Source of the DNA: Streptomyces bungoensis
GTDB lineage: Bacteria; Actinomycetota; Actinomycetes; Streptomycetales; Streptomycetaceae
DNA: 64,000 bases
Direction of reading: 5' to 3'
Assembly: GCF_001514215.1 (NCBI RefSeq)
Contig: NZ_KQ948866.1
Span: forward strand, 1 to 64,000
A program made the position numbers and the translations under genes. Every line of letters begins with the position of its first letter. Position 1 is the first letter of the stretch. Under the pieces are notes generated by a model. The model saw nothing but the letters and a program-made list of their open reading frames with translations, was not told the origin of the DNA and did no database searches. Positions 26,279-34,281 of this stretch are shown one piece after another.

Positions 26279-26288
26279 CACGCCCTGC

Positions 26289-26921
26289 TCAGTGCAGCTG
26301 GCACTCGTCGGTGCCCGACGACAGCGCCATGTGCAGACCGCTGAGCTTGAACGTCGCCGCCGTGGTGGCCCACGCGTGCTGGCTCACGTCGGTCAGCACC
26401 GCCTCGTCGGCCTGCTGGGCGAAACCGGCCGGGTTCGCCTTGTCACCCGGGTGTATGCCCTTGGTGGTCTCCCCCGCAGCAACACCGATGTCGATGTTGC
26501 TGAAGGTGGCGTTCGCATCGAGGTCGTTGACGTCGATGTAGAGGTTCTCGGCATGCACCGGCGTCTTGCTGCCGGCGGTCAGCTTCAGGGTGACCGTACC
26601 CACGAACGGCAGGTTCGGCGTGACCACGGACTGGCACATGTCCGTGATGTCCGCGGAGCTGAAACCGGACACGGCCACCGCGTGAGCGGCGTCCTTCTTG
26701 CCCGACATGCTGTAGCCGGTGTCGATGGCCCCGTACTGGACGAAGTCCTTGCCGTCGAGCTTCGAGGCGGTGACCTTGAACTCCTGGCCCGACACACTGA
26801 ACGACGCGGCGAGCGCGCCCTGCGCGAGTGCCACACCGACACACGCCGTGGCGGCGACGCTGGGCACCATGACCACAGCGAACCGCTTCCATCTGGTCCC
26901 GCCACGCACCTGGGACTCCAT
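26289..26921 (-). CDS. DUF6230-type exported protein
   Basis: 210 aa. Basic start, hydrophobic helix VVMVPSVAATACVGVALAQGALAASF-type (core ATACVGVALAQGALAA), then an extracytoplasmic beta-rich domain with repeated short strands and a Cys pair (DMCQ ... DECQLH at the C-terminus) that may form a disulfide. ATG at 26921 with GGAGG 5 nt upstream. Family members are sometimes labelled cholesterol esterase in databases, but no Gly-X-Ser-X-Gly motif is visible, so I do not use that name. First gene of the three-gene module. Confidence 0.8.
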   Translation of the reverse strand: MESQVRGGTRWKRFAVVMVPSVAATACVGVALAQGALAASFSVSGQEFKVTASKLDGKDFVQYGAIDTGYSMSGKKDAAHAVAVSGFSSADITDMCQSVVTPNLPFVGTVTLKLTAGSKTPVHAENLYIDVNDLDANATFSNIDIGVAAGETTKGIHPGDKANPAGFAQQADEAVLTDVSQHAWATTAATFKLSGLHMALSSGTDECQLH

Positions 26922-27545
26922 ATTTCCTCCTTCTCGGACGTACATCTCCTGACCCTGACTCGCCCCCCGAGTAGGCGGCTCAGCCAGGCAGGGATGGGAG
27001 AAGTGCTACGTCCTCGGGAAGGGGAGCGCCCGTACTCGGAGGCGCGAACCGCGCCCGAATCACCGGCGATCACCCCCGAGCGACAACCACTGGTCGCGCC
27101 TGACACACATCACGCACAACCTTCTGGACAGGCTCCACCGATCCGGCGAAGACCCCCCTGCCCTAGAGCCGGCGCCACTGCCGCCGGCTCTGCCCGGTGG
27201 GGACCCAGAGTCCCCGCGACCCGGCCGGCTGCCGGGGTACGGGAATGGACCGAGCGTCGCCGATCGTGGTGCATTCTCGGCCCGGACACAAGGGGGTTCG
27301 TTACTCGCTAGTAACGGCCGGATAACCGAAGGGCGACCCACTGATCTCGAACGGCGACACTCGGTGGCACCCGAGGGCAGAGCAAAGCCGTTGATCTCTG
27401 GACGAATCCAGACAGATCAACGGCCTTGTCTTACTCCGAGTAACAGTCGCCGCTATTACCAAGATTTGGTAAAGCGGGGTCGCCCTGACAGGTCGTCGGC
27501 CAATCTTTCACCCCGGCATCACAAGCCGTGGCGTTTAGTGACTGG
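26922..27545. other. 624-nt palindrome-rich intergenic region
   Basis: No credible gene. From left to right: ACTCG-CCCCC-CGAGT at 26958-26972; the palindrome CGTTACT-CGCT-AGTAACG at 27299-27316; a terminator-like hairpin at 27387-27424; TTACTC-C-GAGTAA at 27431-27443; and an imperfect CGCTATTACCAA/TTGGTAAAGCG pair near 27451-27476. It contains the promoter of the DUF6230 module and the 3' flank of the thioredoxin-TPR gene. The stretch 27340-27500 is noticeably less GC-rich than its surroundings. Confidence 0.6.
27387..27424 (-). terminator. terminator-like hairpin downstream of the thioredoxin-TPR gene
   Basis: Two stacked stems: GCCGTTGATC with its complement and, inside it, TCTGGA-CGAA-TCCAGA. 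On the minus strand the 3' arm runs into GGCTTTGC. It is 120 nt past the stop at 27546. Confidence 0.7.
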
Positions 27546-28517
27546 TCAGAACAGGGCGCGGGCGAGCGCCCGGCGCGCGCCCACCACGCGCGGGTCCTCG
27601 GGACCCACGACCTCGAACAACTCCAGCAGCCGGCGCCGTACCGCGTCCCGGTCGTCACCCGCCGTGCGCCGCACGGTGTCGATGAGCCGGCCGAAGGCGT
27701 CGTCCACGTGACCGCCCACCAGGTCCAGGTCGGCGGCGGCGATCTGCGCCGCGACGTCGCCCGGCTTCTCGGCGGCCTCCTTGCGCACTTGCTGCGGGTC
27801 GGCGTCCTGCACCCGCTGGAGCAACTCGGCCTGCGCGAGGCCCAGTTTGGCCTCGGTGTTGCCCGGGTCGTCGGAGAGGACGTTCTTGTAGGCCTGCACG
27901 GCCCCGCCCAGGTCCCCGGCGTCCAGGGCCTGCACGGCGGCCTCGAGCAGGGCGTCGTACGGCCCCGCGGGCGCCTCCTGGCGTACGGGCGCGCCCGGCT
28001 GCGCGTCCGGGTCGACGGTCAGGCCGGTCAGCCCGAAGCGCTGCTCGGCCACCTGCACCAGCTGGTCCAGGGTCTGCCGGATCTGCTGCTCGCCGGCGGC
28101 ACCCTGGAAGAGGGGCAGCGCCTGTCCGGCCACGACGGCGAACACGGCCGGGATGCCCTGCACCCCGAACTGCTGCATCAGCATCTGGTTGGCGTCGACG
28201 TCGATCTTGGCGAGGAGGAAGCGCCCGTTGTACTCGACGGCCAGCCGCTCCAGGACCGGGCTCAGCTGCTTGCAGGGCTGACACCACTCGGCCCAGAAAT
28301 CGATGACGACGGGGACTTCGGCGGACCGCTGCAGGACATCCTGCTCGAAGCCCGCCTCGTCGACGTCGATGACGAGATCGGCCGGGGAGACGGCCCCCGC
28401 GCCGCCCTGCCGGGCGGACTCGGCGCGCGCCTGCTCTGCCTTGGCCTTGGCTTCCTGGGCCGCCTTCACCGCGGCGAGGTCGACCACACCGCTCATGGAC
28501 ATGTTCCGTGGCTGCAT
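27546..28517 (-). CDS. thioredoxin-TPR co-chaperone (YbbN/CnoX-like)
   Basis: 323 aa. A 60-residue Ala/Lys/Glu-rich head precedes a thioredoxin domain with active site WAEWCQPCKQ (Cys-Gln-Pro-Cys rather than Gly-Pro) and IPAVFAVVAGQ. The C-terminal half is TPR-like (EAAVQALDAGDLGGAVQAY, KLGLAQAELLQRV). E. coli CnoX has the same order and acts as a holdase under oxidative stress, but lacks a redox CxxC; this protein keeps both Cys, so redox activity is likely. ATG at 28517 with GGGGAGG 8 nt before. Divergent from a TetR gene. Confidence 0.9.
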   Translation of the reverse strand: MQPRNMSMSGVVDLAAVKAAQEAKAKAEQARAESARQGGAGAVSPADLVIDVDEAGFEQDVLQRSAEVPVVIDFWAEWCQPCKQLSPVLERLAVEYNGRFLLAKIDVDANQMLMQQFGVQGIPAVFAVVAGQALPLFQGAAGEQQIRQTLDQLVQVAEQRFGLTGLTVDPDAQPGAPVRQEAPAGPYDALLEAAVQALDAGDLGGAVQAYKNVLSDDPGNTEAKLGLAQAELLQRVQDADPQQVRKEAAEKPGDVAAQIAAADLDLVGGHVDDAFGRLIDTVRRTAGDDRDAVRRRLLELFEVVGPEDPRVVGARRALARALF

Positions 28518-28728
28518 GCGTCTATCCTCCCCCGTTCCCGCGCATGAAGAAAAAACCGGTGTGGGTGCGGCGCCGGGTCCCCACCCCACGCCAGTGGTCG
28601 TCGCCCGTGTACGTCCCTCACGAGCTTTCGCTACGACCCGTAGCGTAATGCCCTGCGGACACCCGGCGACACCACATCCCGGTGATCTCCCTCACGACCG
28701 CACAGATCCCGCCGGTTATGGTCGGGAC

Positions 28729-29343
28729 ATGCAGAGTCGTACGCCCGCCGGCCGCACCGGACGCCCGCGCAGCGCCGCCGCGGACGCCGCGATCCTGGCG
28801 GCCACGCGCCAGGCGCTGGTGGAACTGGGCTGGTCACGGCTCACCCTGGGGGACGTCGCGACCCGGGCCGGGGTGGCCAAGACGACCCTGTACCGCCGCT
28901 GGGCGGGCAAGCACGAACTCGTGGTCGACGCGGTGGCGGAGCTCTTCGACGAACTCGAACTGCCCGACAGCGGCAGTCTGTCCGCCGACATCGAGGGCGT
29001 GGTGCTGCAGTTCGCGGCGATCCTGGCCCGCCCCGAGGCGAAGAGTGGCCTGATGGCGGCGGTCGCCGAATCGACCCGCGACGACGCCCTGCGCGAACGC
29101 GTCCGCACCTCCATCGTGGAACGCCAGAAGCGCCTCGTCATGGAGGGCCGCTCCCGCGCCCAGAGCCGCGGCGAACTCCCCCCGGAACCCGACCCGGCGG
29201 AGGCCGCCCGCACGGCCGACCTGATCTTCGACATGGTGGCCGGAGCGGTGGTCCACCGCACCCTGGTGAGCGGCCAGCCGGCGGACGAGGAGTGGGTACG
29301 CAGCTTCACCCGGGTGCTGCTGCAGGGTCTGGCTTCGGCATAG
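28729..29343 (+). CDS. TetR-family regulator
   Basis: 204 aa. Helix-turn-helix TLGDVATRAGVAKTTLYRRW near residues 38-57, followed by a TetR_C-type effector domain. TATGGT lies 6 nt before the ATG and no ribosome site is seen, which suggests a leaderless mRNA. Its neighbours are the divergent thioredoxin-TPR gene and, downstream, only repeats, so the target is not obvious. Confidence 0.88.
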   Translation: MQSRTPAGRTGRPRSAAADAAILAATRQALVELGWSRLTLGDVATRAGVAKTTLYRRWAGKHELVVDAVAELFDELELPDSGSLSADIEGVVLQFAAILARPEAKSGLMAAVAESTRDDALRERVRTSIVERQKRLVMEGRSRAQSRGELPPEPDPAEAARTADLIFDMVAGAVVHRTLVSGQPADEEWVRSFTRVLLQGLASA

Positions 29344-29354
29344 GCCTGCGCTCA

Positions 29355-29835
29355 GGAACCGTCCCCGGCTCCGACCGAAAGGCAGGGCTCGACTCGGGCT
29401 CGGGGGTCGTTCCCGGCGCCCCCTGGAAGGCAGGGCTCAGCTCGGGGCCGGGCCCAGGGTCGTCCCGGACGCGCGCCCGGAAGGCAGCGCTCGGCCCGAG
29501 GCTGAGCGTTCCTCCCGGACGCCACCCAAAAGTCATGACTCGACCCGGGCCCGTGGCTCGAGGGTCGTCCCGGACGTCACCCGAAAGGCAGCGCTCGGCC
29601 CGAGGCTGAGGCTCCCTCCCGGACGCCACCCAAAGTCAGGACTCGGCCCGGACCCGGGGCCCAGGGCTTCTCCCGGACGCCACCCGAAAGACAGGGCTCG
29701 GCCCGGCCCCGGGGCCCAGGGCTTCTCCCGGACGCCACCCGAAAGACAGGGCTCGGCCCGGACCCGGGGCCCAGGGCTTCTCCCGGACGCCACCCGAAAG
29801 ACAGGGCTCGGCCCGGACCCGGGGCCCAGAATCCC
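29355..29835. repeat. tandem repeat array, about nine units of 48-55 bp
   Basis: Units recur at the element GGCAG/GACAG: near 29381, 29429, 29483, 29532, 29587, 29635, 29690, 29745 and 29800. The last three are almost identical at an exact 55-bp period and contain TCCCGGACGCCACCCGAAAG and CCCGGGGCCCAGGGCTTC. Earlier copies are degenerate and 48-55 bp long. The period is not a multiple of three and frames break, so it is non-coding. Lies between convergent TetR and icmA genes. Confidence 0.9.
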
Positions 29836-29836
29836 G

Positions 29837-30060
29837 CCCAAGCGCCCGCCCGGCCGCGGTCGCCACCGGGCCCGGGCCCGGTGGCCAGGGTCCGTCCCAC
29901 CCAGGCGCCCGCACGGCTGGGGTCGCCGCGGGCCCGGCCCCCGATGGCCGGGGTCCGGCCCAGGCGCCCGGGAGGCCGCGGCGGCACGCGCCCGGGACCA
30001 GGGGGCCAAGGACCGGTCCAGGCGCCCGCAAAGGCGTCTGGACCGGGGTCAGGGGGCCGG
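29837..30060. repeat. second tandem repeat array, about four units of 58-63 bp
   Basis: The core CCCAGGCGCCCG (first copy CCCAAGCGCCCG, last copy TCCAGGCGCCCG) begins near 29837, 29900, 29959 and 30017. Each is followed by a G/C-rich variable part with GGCCGCGG-like palindromes. It directly continues the 55-bp array but has a different unit. Ends just before the icmA stop at 30096. Confidence 0.75.
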
Positions 30061-30095
30061 AGCCCCCTGGGTCGCCCGTGGCGGGCGCCGGGCGG

Positions 30096-31796
30096 CTAGA
30101 AGCCGGCCGGCTCCGTGTACACGCCCCACTCGTCCCGCAGCACCCCGCAGATCTCCCCCAGCGTCGCCTCCGCGCGGACCGCGTCCAGCATCGGCTCGAT
30201 CATGTTGGAGCCGGTGCGCGCCGCGTCCAGCATGGCGTCCAGCGCCGCACGCACCGCGGCGTCGTCCCGCGCGCCCTTGCGCTCGCCCAGGATGCGGACC
30301 TGCTCGCGCTCCACCTCGTGGCTGACCCGCAGGATCTCGAGGTCTCCGGTGACGGACCCGGTGTGGACGTTGACGCCCACCACCCTCTTGTCACCCTTCT
30401 CCAGGGCCTGCTGGTAGCGGAACGCGGACTCCGCGATCTCGCCGGTGAACCAGCCGTCCTCGATGCCCCGCAGGATCCCGGAGGTGATCGGGCCGATCGG
30501 GTGCCGCCCGTCCGGGTGAGCCCGAAGGCCCCGCTCCTTGATCTGCTCGAAGATCTTCTCCGCGTCCGCCTCGATCCGGTCCGTCAGCTGCTCGACGTAC
30601 CAGGCGCCGCCCAGCGGGTCGGCGACGTTGGCGACGCCGGTCTCCTCCATCAGGACCTGCTGGGTGCGCAGCGCGATCTCCGCGGCCTGCTCGCTCGGCA
30701 GGGCGAGGGTCTCGTCCAGCGCGTTGGTGTGCAGCGAGTTGGTCCCGCCGAGTACGGCGGCCAGCGCCTCCACGGCCGTGCGCACCACGTTGTTGTACGG
30801 CTGCTGGGCGGTCAGCGAGACGCCCGCGGTCTGCGTGTGGAAGCGCAGCCACTGCGCCTTCTCGCTCCGCGCGCCGTAGACGTCCCGCATCCACCGCGCC
30901 CAGATGCGCCGGGCGGCGCGGAACTTGGCGATCTCCTCGAAGAAGTCGAGGTGGGCGTCGAAGAAGAAGGACAGTCCGGGGGCGAACACGTCCACGTCCA
31001 GGCCGCGGCTGAGGCCCAGCTCGACGTACCCGAACCCGTCCGCGAGGGTGTACGCCAGTTCCTGGGCGGCCGTCGCGCCCGCCTCACGGATGTGGTAGCC
31101 GGAGACGGAGAGCGGCTTGTAGGCGGGGATGCCGGCCGCGCAGTACTCCATCAGGTCGCCGATGAGGCGCAGATGGGGCTCGGGCTGGAAGAGCCACTCC
31201 TTCTGGGCGATGTACTCCTTGAAGATGTCGGTCTGCAGCGTGCCGTTGAGCACCGACGGGTCCACGCCCTGCCGCTCGGCGGCGACCAGGTACATGCAGA
31301 AGACGGGGACGGCGGGGCCGCTGATCGTCATCGACGTCGTGACGTCGCCGAGCGGGATGTCCTTGAACAGGACCTCCATGTCGGCCGCCGAGTCGATGGC
31401 CACCCCGCAGTGCCCGACCTCGCCGAGCGAGCGCGGGTCGTCGGAGTCGCGGCCCATGAGCGTCGGCATGTCGAACGCCACGGACAGGCCCCCGCCGCCC
31501 GCGGCGAGGATCATCTTGTAGCGCTCGTTGGTCTGCTCGGCGTTGCCGAACCCGGCGAACTGCCGGATCGTCCAGGTCCGCCCCCGGTAGCCGGTCGGGT
31601 GGAGCCCGCGCGTGAACGGGTACTCCCCGGGCCAGCCGATCCGCTCGAACCCCTCGTAGGCGTCCCCCGGCCGGGGTCCGTACACCGGCTCCACGGGGTC
31701 GCCGGAGAGCGTGGTGAAGTCTGCGTCGCGCTTGCGCGCGGCGTCGTAGCGGGCCTGCCAGCGCCGGCGGCCCTCCTCGATCGCGTGAGCGTCCAT
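30096..31796 (-). CDS. icmA: isobutyryl-CoA mutase large subunit
   Basis: 566 aa, the length of known IcmA. With adenosylcobalamin and a small B12-binding subunit (not in this window) it interconverts isobutyryl-CoA and n-butyryl-CoA. Numbering from the ATG at 31796 gives Phe80 (TIRQF80AGF) and Gln198 (KEYIAQ198KE), the pair that separates isobutyryl- from methylmalonyl-CoA mutases (Tyr/Arg). Other core segments are GLSVAFDMPTLMGRDSDD and FFDAHLDFFEEIAKFRAARR. It lacks the B12-binding domain, as expected. The start has only a close GAGGGT; a 24-bp operator lies 9 nt upstream. Confidence 0.95.
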   Translation of the reverse strand: MDAHAIEEGRRRWQARYDAARKRDADFTTLSGDPVEPVYGPRPGDAYEGFERIGWPGEYPFTRGLHPTGYRGRTWTIRQFAGFGNAEQTNERYKMILAAGGGGLSVAFDMPTLMGRDSDDPRSLGEVGHCGVAIDSAADMEVLFKDIPLGDVTTSMTISGPAVPVFCMYLVAAERQGVDPSVLNGTLQTDIFKEYIAQKEWLFQPEPHLRLIGDLMEYCAAGIPAYKPLSVSGYHIREAGATAAQELAYTLADGFGYVELGLSRGLDVDVFAPGLSFFFDAHLDFFEEIAKFRAARRIWARWMRDVYGARSEKAQWLRFHTQTAGVSLTAQQPYNNVVRTAVEALAAVLGGTNSLHTNALDETLALPSEQAAEIALRTQQVLMEETGVANVADPLGGAWYVEQLTDRIEADAEKIFEQIKERGLRAHPDGRHPIGPITSGILRGIEDGWFTGEIAESAFRYQQALEKGDKRVVGVNVHTGSVTGDLEILRVSHEVEREQVRILGERKGARDDAAVRAALDAMLDAARTGSNMIEPMLDAVRAEATLGEICGVLRDEWGVYTEPAGF

Positions 31797-31804
31797 ACCC
31801 TCGA

Positions 31805-31828
31805 ATTTACTTGGACGTCCTAGTAAAT
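31805..31828. promoter_or_regulatory. 24-bp palindromic operator upstream of icmA
   Basis: Left half ATTTACTTGGAC and right half GTCCTAGTAAAT are complementary except for one T/T pair, centred on GGACGTCC. It sits 9 nt before the icmA start, where it would overlap the promoter. A local TetR or the MarR gene at 32.3 kb are possible readers. Confidence 0.75.
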
Positions 31829-31917
31829 GTCGATGGGCCCCTGCCACTCGGTACTCGAGTGGCGCTGGAGCGACGCCTGTGCGGGTGCCCCGGGCGGGCA
31901 CCCGGCGACGCGGCGGG

Positions 31918-32256
31918 TCAGGCCTCGGCGACGGCCGCGGCGGGGTCGGCGACGCGGCCCTCCAGCTCGCGGCTGACCTTGCGCTCGACGAAGAAGGCGG
32001 CCGTGGGGACCGTACCGGCCAGCAGCACCCACAGCTGCTTGCCGACCGGCCACTTCGCCTTGGAGCCCAGGTCGAAGGCGAAGACCAGGTAGACGACGTA
32101 GAGCCAGCCGTGCGCGATGCCGACGAAGGTGGTGAACTTGTCGGCGCCGTCGATGTGCAGCCCGTACTTGGCGATCACGCCCAGGGTCAGCAGGACCAGC
32201 AGCACGCCGGTGACGTAGGCCATGACGCGGTAGCGGGTGAGCACGCTCTTCTTCAT
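31918..32256 (-). CDS. DUF3817 membrane protein
   Basis: 112 aa, three membrane helices: VMAYVTGVLLVLLTLGVIAKY, the conserved FTTFVGIAHGWLYVVYLVFAFDL, and LWVLLAGTVPTAAFFVERKV. The HGxLYxxYL core is the DUF3817 signature; a second copy occurs at 35471-35815. No clear ribosome site before ATG 32256. Function unknown. Confidence 0.82.
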   Translation of the reverse strand: MKKSVLTRYRVMAYVTGVLLVLLTLGVIAKYGLHIDGADKFTTFVGIAHGWLYVVYLVFAFDLGSKAKWPVGKQLWVLLAGTVPTAAFFVERKVSRELEGRVADPAAAVAEA

Positions 32257-32321
32257 GCCGTCGAGCGTAACCGCCCGTTCCGGGAGATCTTGCCCCGGGT
32301 CACCCCGCCGCGGGGCCCGTG

Positions 32322-32831
32322 TCAGCCCTCGTCGAAGTCGTGCGCCGCGATCCGCAGCGGCCGCAGGATGGCGAAGATCTCCGCGCACTCCTCGGCGTCG
32401 TAGACCCCCAGGCCGAAGTCCATGGCCATCAGGTCGCGGGTGGCCGCGTCGACCACCTCGCGGCCCTTGTCGGTGATCACGGCGAGGGTGCCGCGGCCGT
32501 CGTTGGGGTTGGGGCGCTTGGCCACCAGGCCGGAGCGGACCAGCCGGTCCACGGTGTTCGTCACGGACGTGGGGTGCACCATCAGACGCTCGCCGATCTT
32601 GGACATCGGCAGCTCACCGGCCTTGGAGAAGGTGAGCAGCACCAGCGCCTCGTACCGCGCGAAGGTCAGCCCGTACGGCTTGACGACCGCGTCGACCTCG
32701 GCCAGCAGGATCTGCTGGGCCCGCATGATCGAGGTGATCGCGGCCATCGCGGGCACGTTTCCCCAGCGCTGCTTCCACAGCTCGTCGGCACGCGCGATGG
32801 GGTCGAAGGGGAGGCTGAGTGGCTTCGGCAC
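32322..32831 (-). CDS. MarR-family regulator
   Basis: 169 aa. Winged-helix core with LTFARYEALVLLTFSKAGEL, MSKIGERLMVHPTSVTNTVDRLVRSGLV and the wing RPNPNDGRGTLAVIT. GTG start at 32831. It follows DUF3817 and icmA in the same orientation, with gaps of about 65 and 120 nt, so it could regulate acyl-CoA metabolism here, but no site is proven. Confidence 0.9.
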   Translation of the reverse strand: MPKPLSLPFDPIARADELWKQRWGNVPAMAAITSIMRAQQILLAEVDAVVKPYGLTFARYEALVLLTFSKAGELPMSKIGERLMVHPTSVTNTVDRLVRSGLVAKRPNPNDGRGTLAVITDKGREVVDAATRDLMAMDFGLGVYDAEECAEIFAILRPLRIAAHDFDEG

Positions 32832-32938
32832 GTCACCAGACCCTACCCGCCGGTCATATGCCGGTCAGCCCTGTCTCGGGTTTCGGTCGCCCGGGGCCGT
32901 CCGGGTGATGTGTGTCACACCCTTCGTGACCTGCCGGC

Positions 32939-33604
32939 TCAGCGGCGGTTCGTGCGGCGCAGGTGGTGGCGTACGGCGCGCTGGGCGACCGGGCCCAGCT
33001 CCTCCAGGGCCGCGACCAGGGCGCCCAGCTGTTCCAGGGCGTCCAGGGCCGCGTGCGCGCCCGCCCCGTCCACGCCCTCGTACAGCTCGATGCCGACGAA
33101 GGAGGCGGCGAGGGCGCGGGCGAGTCCGGCCGGGTCGGTGAACTCGCCGAACGGGGTGGTGGCGAGCACCCGGCGCAGCACCTGCTCGATCTCGGCGATC
33201 CACAGCTCCAGACCGGCCGCCGTCGCGGGGCCCAGCGCGGCGTGGGTCTGGGCGCCGGCCAGCAACTGGCCGAGCAGGGCCACGTGCCCTCCGGCCCGTT
33301 CCTCCTCGTGGATCTCCCGGCCGACGGCGAGGAGCTCGGAGAGCGAGGCGACCGAGGCGAGGCGGGAGCGGTGGCGGGCCACGGAGTTCTCGGCGCCGTA
33401 GCGGCAGGCGGCGGCGAGCAGCTCGTCGACGGAGCCGAAGTGGTAGAAGACCAGCGCCTGGTTCACCCCGGCCGCCGAGGCGACCGTACGGGCGGAGGCC
33501 TTGGCGATGCCCTGCTCGGTGAGCGTGCGCAGCGCCCCTTCGAGGAGTTTGACCTTGGTCTCCTGGGACTTGGCCGTCTCGGCCTTGGCCCGTTCCGGGG
33601 TCAT
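32939..33604 (-). CDS. TetR-family regulator at the end of a three-gene operon
   Basis: 221 aa. Helix-turn-helix ASARTVASAAGVNQALVFYHF near residues 36-56; the ligand domain is helical. ATG at 33604 overlaps the DUF4166 stop (ATGA). Because it is the last gene of the operon headed by the palindromes at 35.06-35.12 kb, negative autoregulation through those sites is the simplest model. Confidence 0.9.
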   Translation of the reverse strand: MTPERAKAETAKSQETKVKLLEGALRTLTEQGIAKASARTVASAAGVNQALVFYHFGSVDELLAAACRYGAENSVARHRSRLASVASLSELLAVGREIHEEERAGGHVALLGQLLAGAQTHAALGPATAAGLELWIAEIEQVLRRVLATTPFGEFTDPAGLARALAASFVGIELYEGVDGAGAHAALDALEQLGALVAALEELGPVAQRAVRHHLRRTNRR

Positions 33605-34281
33605 GCGCGCGCCTCCTCCCGCACCGGGCGCAGCCCGGGCCGGACGCCGCACGTGCGCAGGTCGGTGTACGACGCCGTGAAGCTGCCCTCGTAGCCGAAG
33701 AGCGGCCCGAAGCGGCGGTTGACCACGCGGACCCGGATGCGGAACCGGTCCGCGGCGTCGTCGTAGGACTCGCGCACCTCCGCCGCGGCGCCGACCAGCT
33801 CGGGCACGCGCACGTCCACCGGGCCCTCGCGGAAGCGGTGCTCACCGGAGCGGACGAGGAGGGAGCCGTCGGGTTCGGCGGAGAAGTGCAGCTCGCTGGC
33901 GAGGTGCTGGTGGGTGCCGAGGTAGTCGAGGATGCGGTCACCCCGGGGGCCGAGCACCATCTGGGCGTCGAAGCGGCGGGAGCGGCCGGGCAGGTAGAAG
34001 GTGCGCACGAACGTCACCGTCTCACGGCCGAAGGTGTCGGTGTACGGCACGTTCTCGATGACGAAGGGCACGTCGCGGCCGGCGCGCGGCAGGAGGATGT
34101 TGCGGGTGGCGCCGAGGGCCAGGAACGGCTTCACGAACGCCGGGCCGTGCCAGATCCGGTGCATCACGCCCCGGCCGGTGCAGGCCTCGCCGCTCGCCAG
34201 CCCCACCGAGAAGCGGCGCCGGAGCTGGGGGTGGAGGCGGTCGAAGGCGTCGCCCATCGCGGTGCGGAAGATCGAGGTCAT
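33601..34281 (-). CDS. DUF4166-domain protein
   Basis: 226 aa. Starts MTSIFRTAMGDAFDRLHPQLRRRFSV, the DUF4166 onset, and continues as an all-beta pattern (RTFYLPGRSRRFDAQMVLG ... LRTCGVRPGLRPV). No catalytic motif is apparent. ATGA overlaps join it to the genes on both sides, so all three products should be made together. Confidence 0.8.
   Translation of the reverse strand: MTSIFRTAMGDAFDRLHPQLRRRFSVGLASGEACTGRGVMHRIWHGPAFVKPFLALGATRNILLPRAGRDVPFVIENVPYTDTFGRETVTFVRTFYLPGRSRRFDAQMVLGPRGDRILDYLGTHQHLASELHFSAEPDGSLLVRSGEHRFREGPVDVRVPELVGAAAEVRESYDDAADRFRIRVRVVNRRFGPLFGYEGSFTASYTDLRTCGVRPGLRPVREEARA

Noticed and set aside
26289..26921. Cholesterol esterase label for the DUF6230 protein
   Set aside because: No serine-hydrolase motif or catalytic triad is visible; the small exported beta-rich protein does not fit an esterase.
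29635..29835. Possible CRISPR array
   Set aside because: Repeats are directly tandem with no unique spacers, GC-rich, and no cas genes are nearby.
29533..30031. Repetitive minus-strand frames with CLSGGVREKPWAPGPG units
   Set aside because: The 55-bp period is not a multiple of three, so the repeat shifts frame; several overlapping frames look equally open. Treated as non-coding repeats.
30096..31796. Methylmalonyl-CoA mutase instead of isobutyryl-CoA mutase
   Set aside because: Phe80 and Gln198 match IcmA, and the protein is 566 aa without the B12-binding domain.
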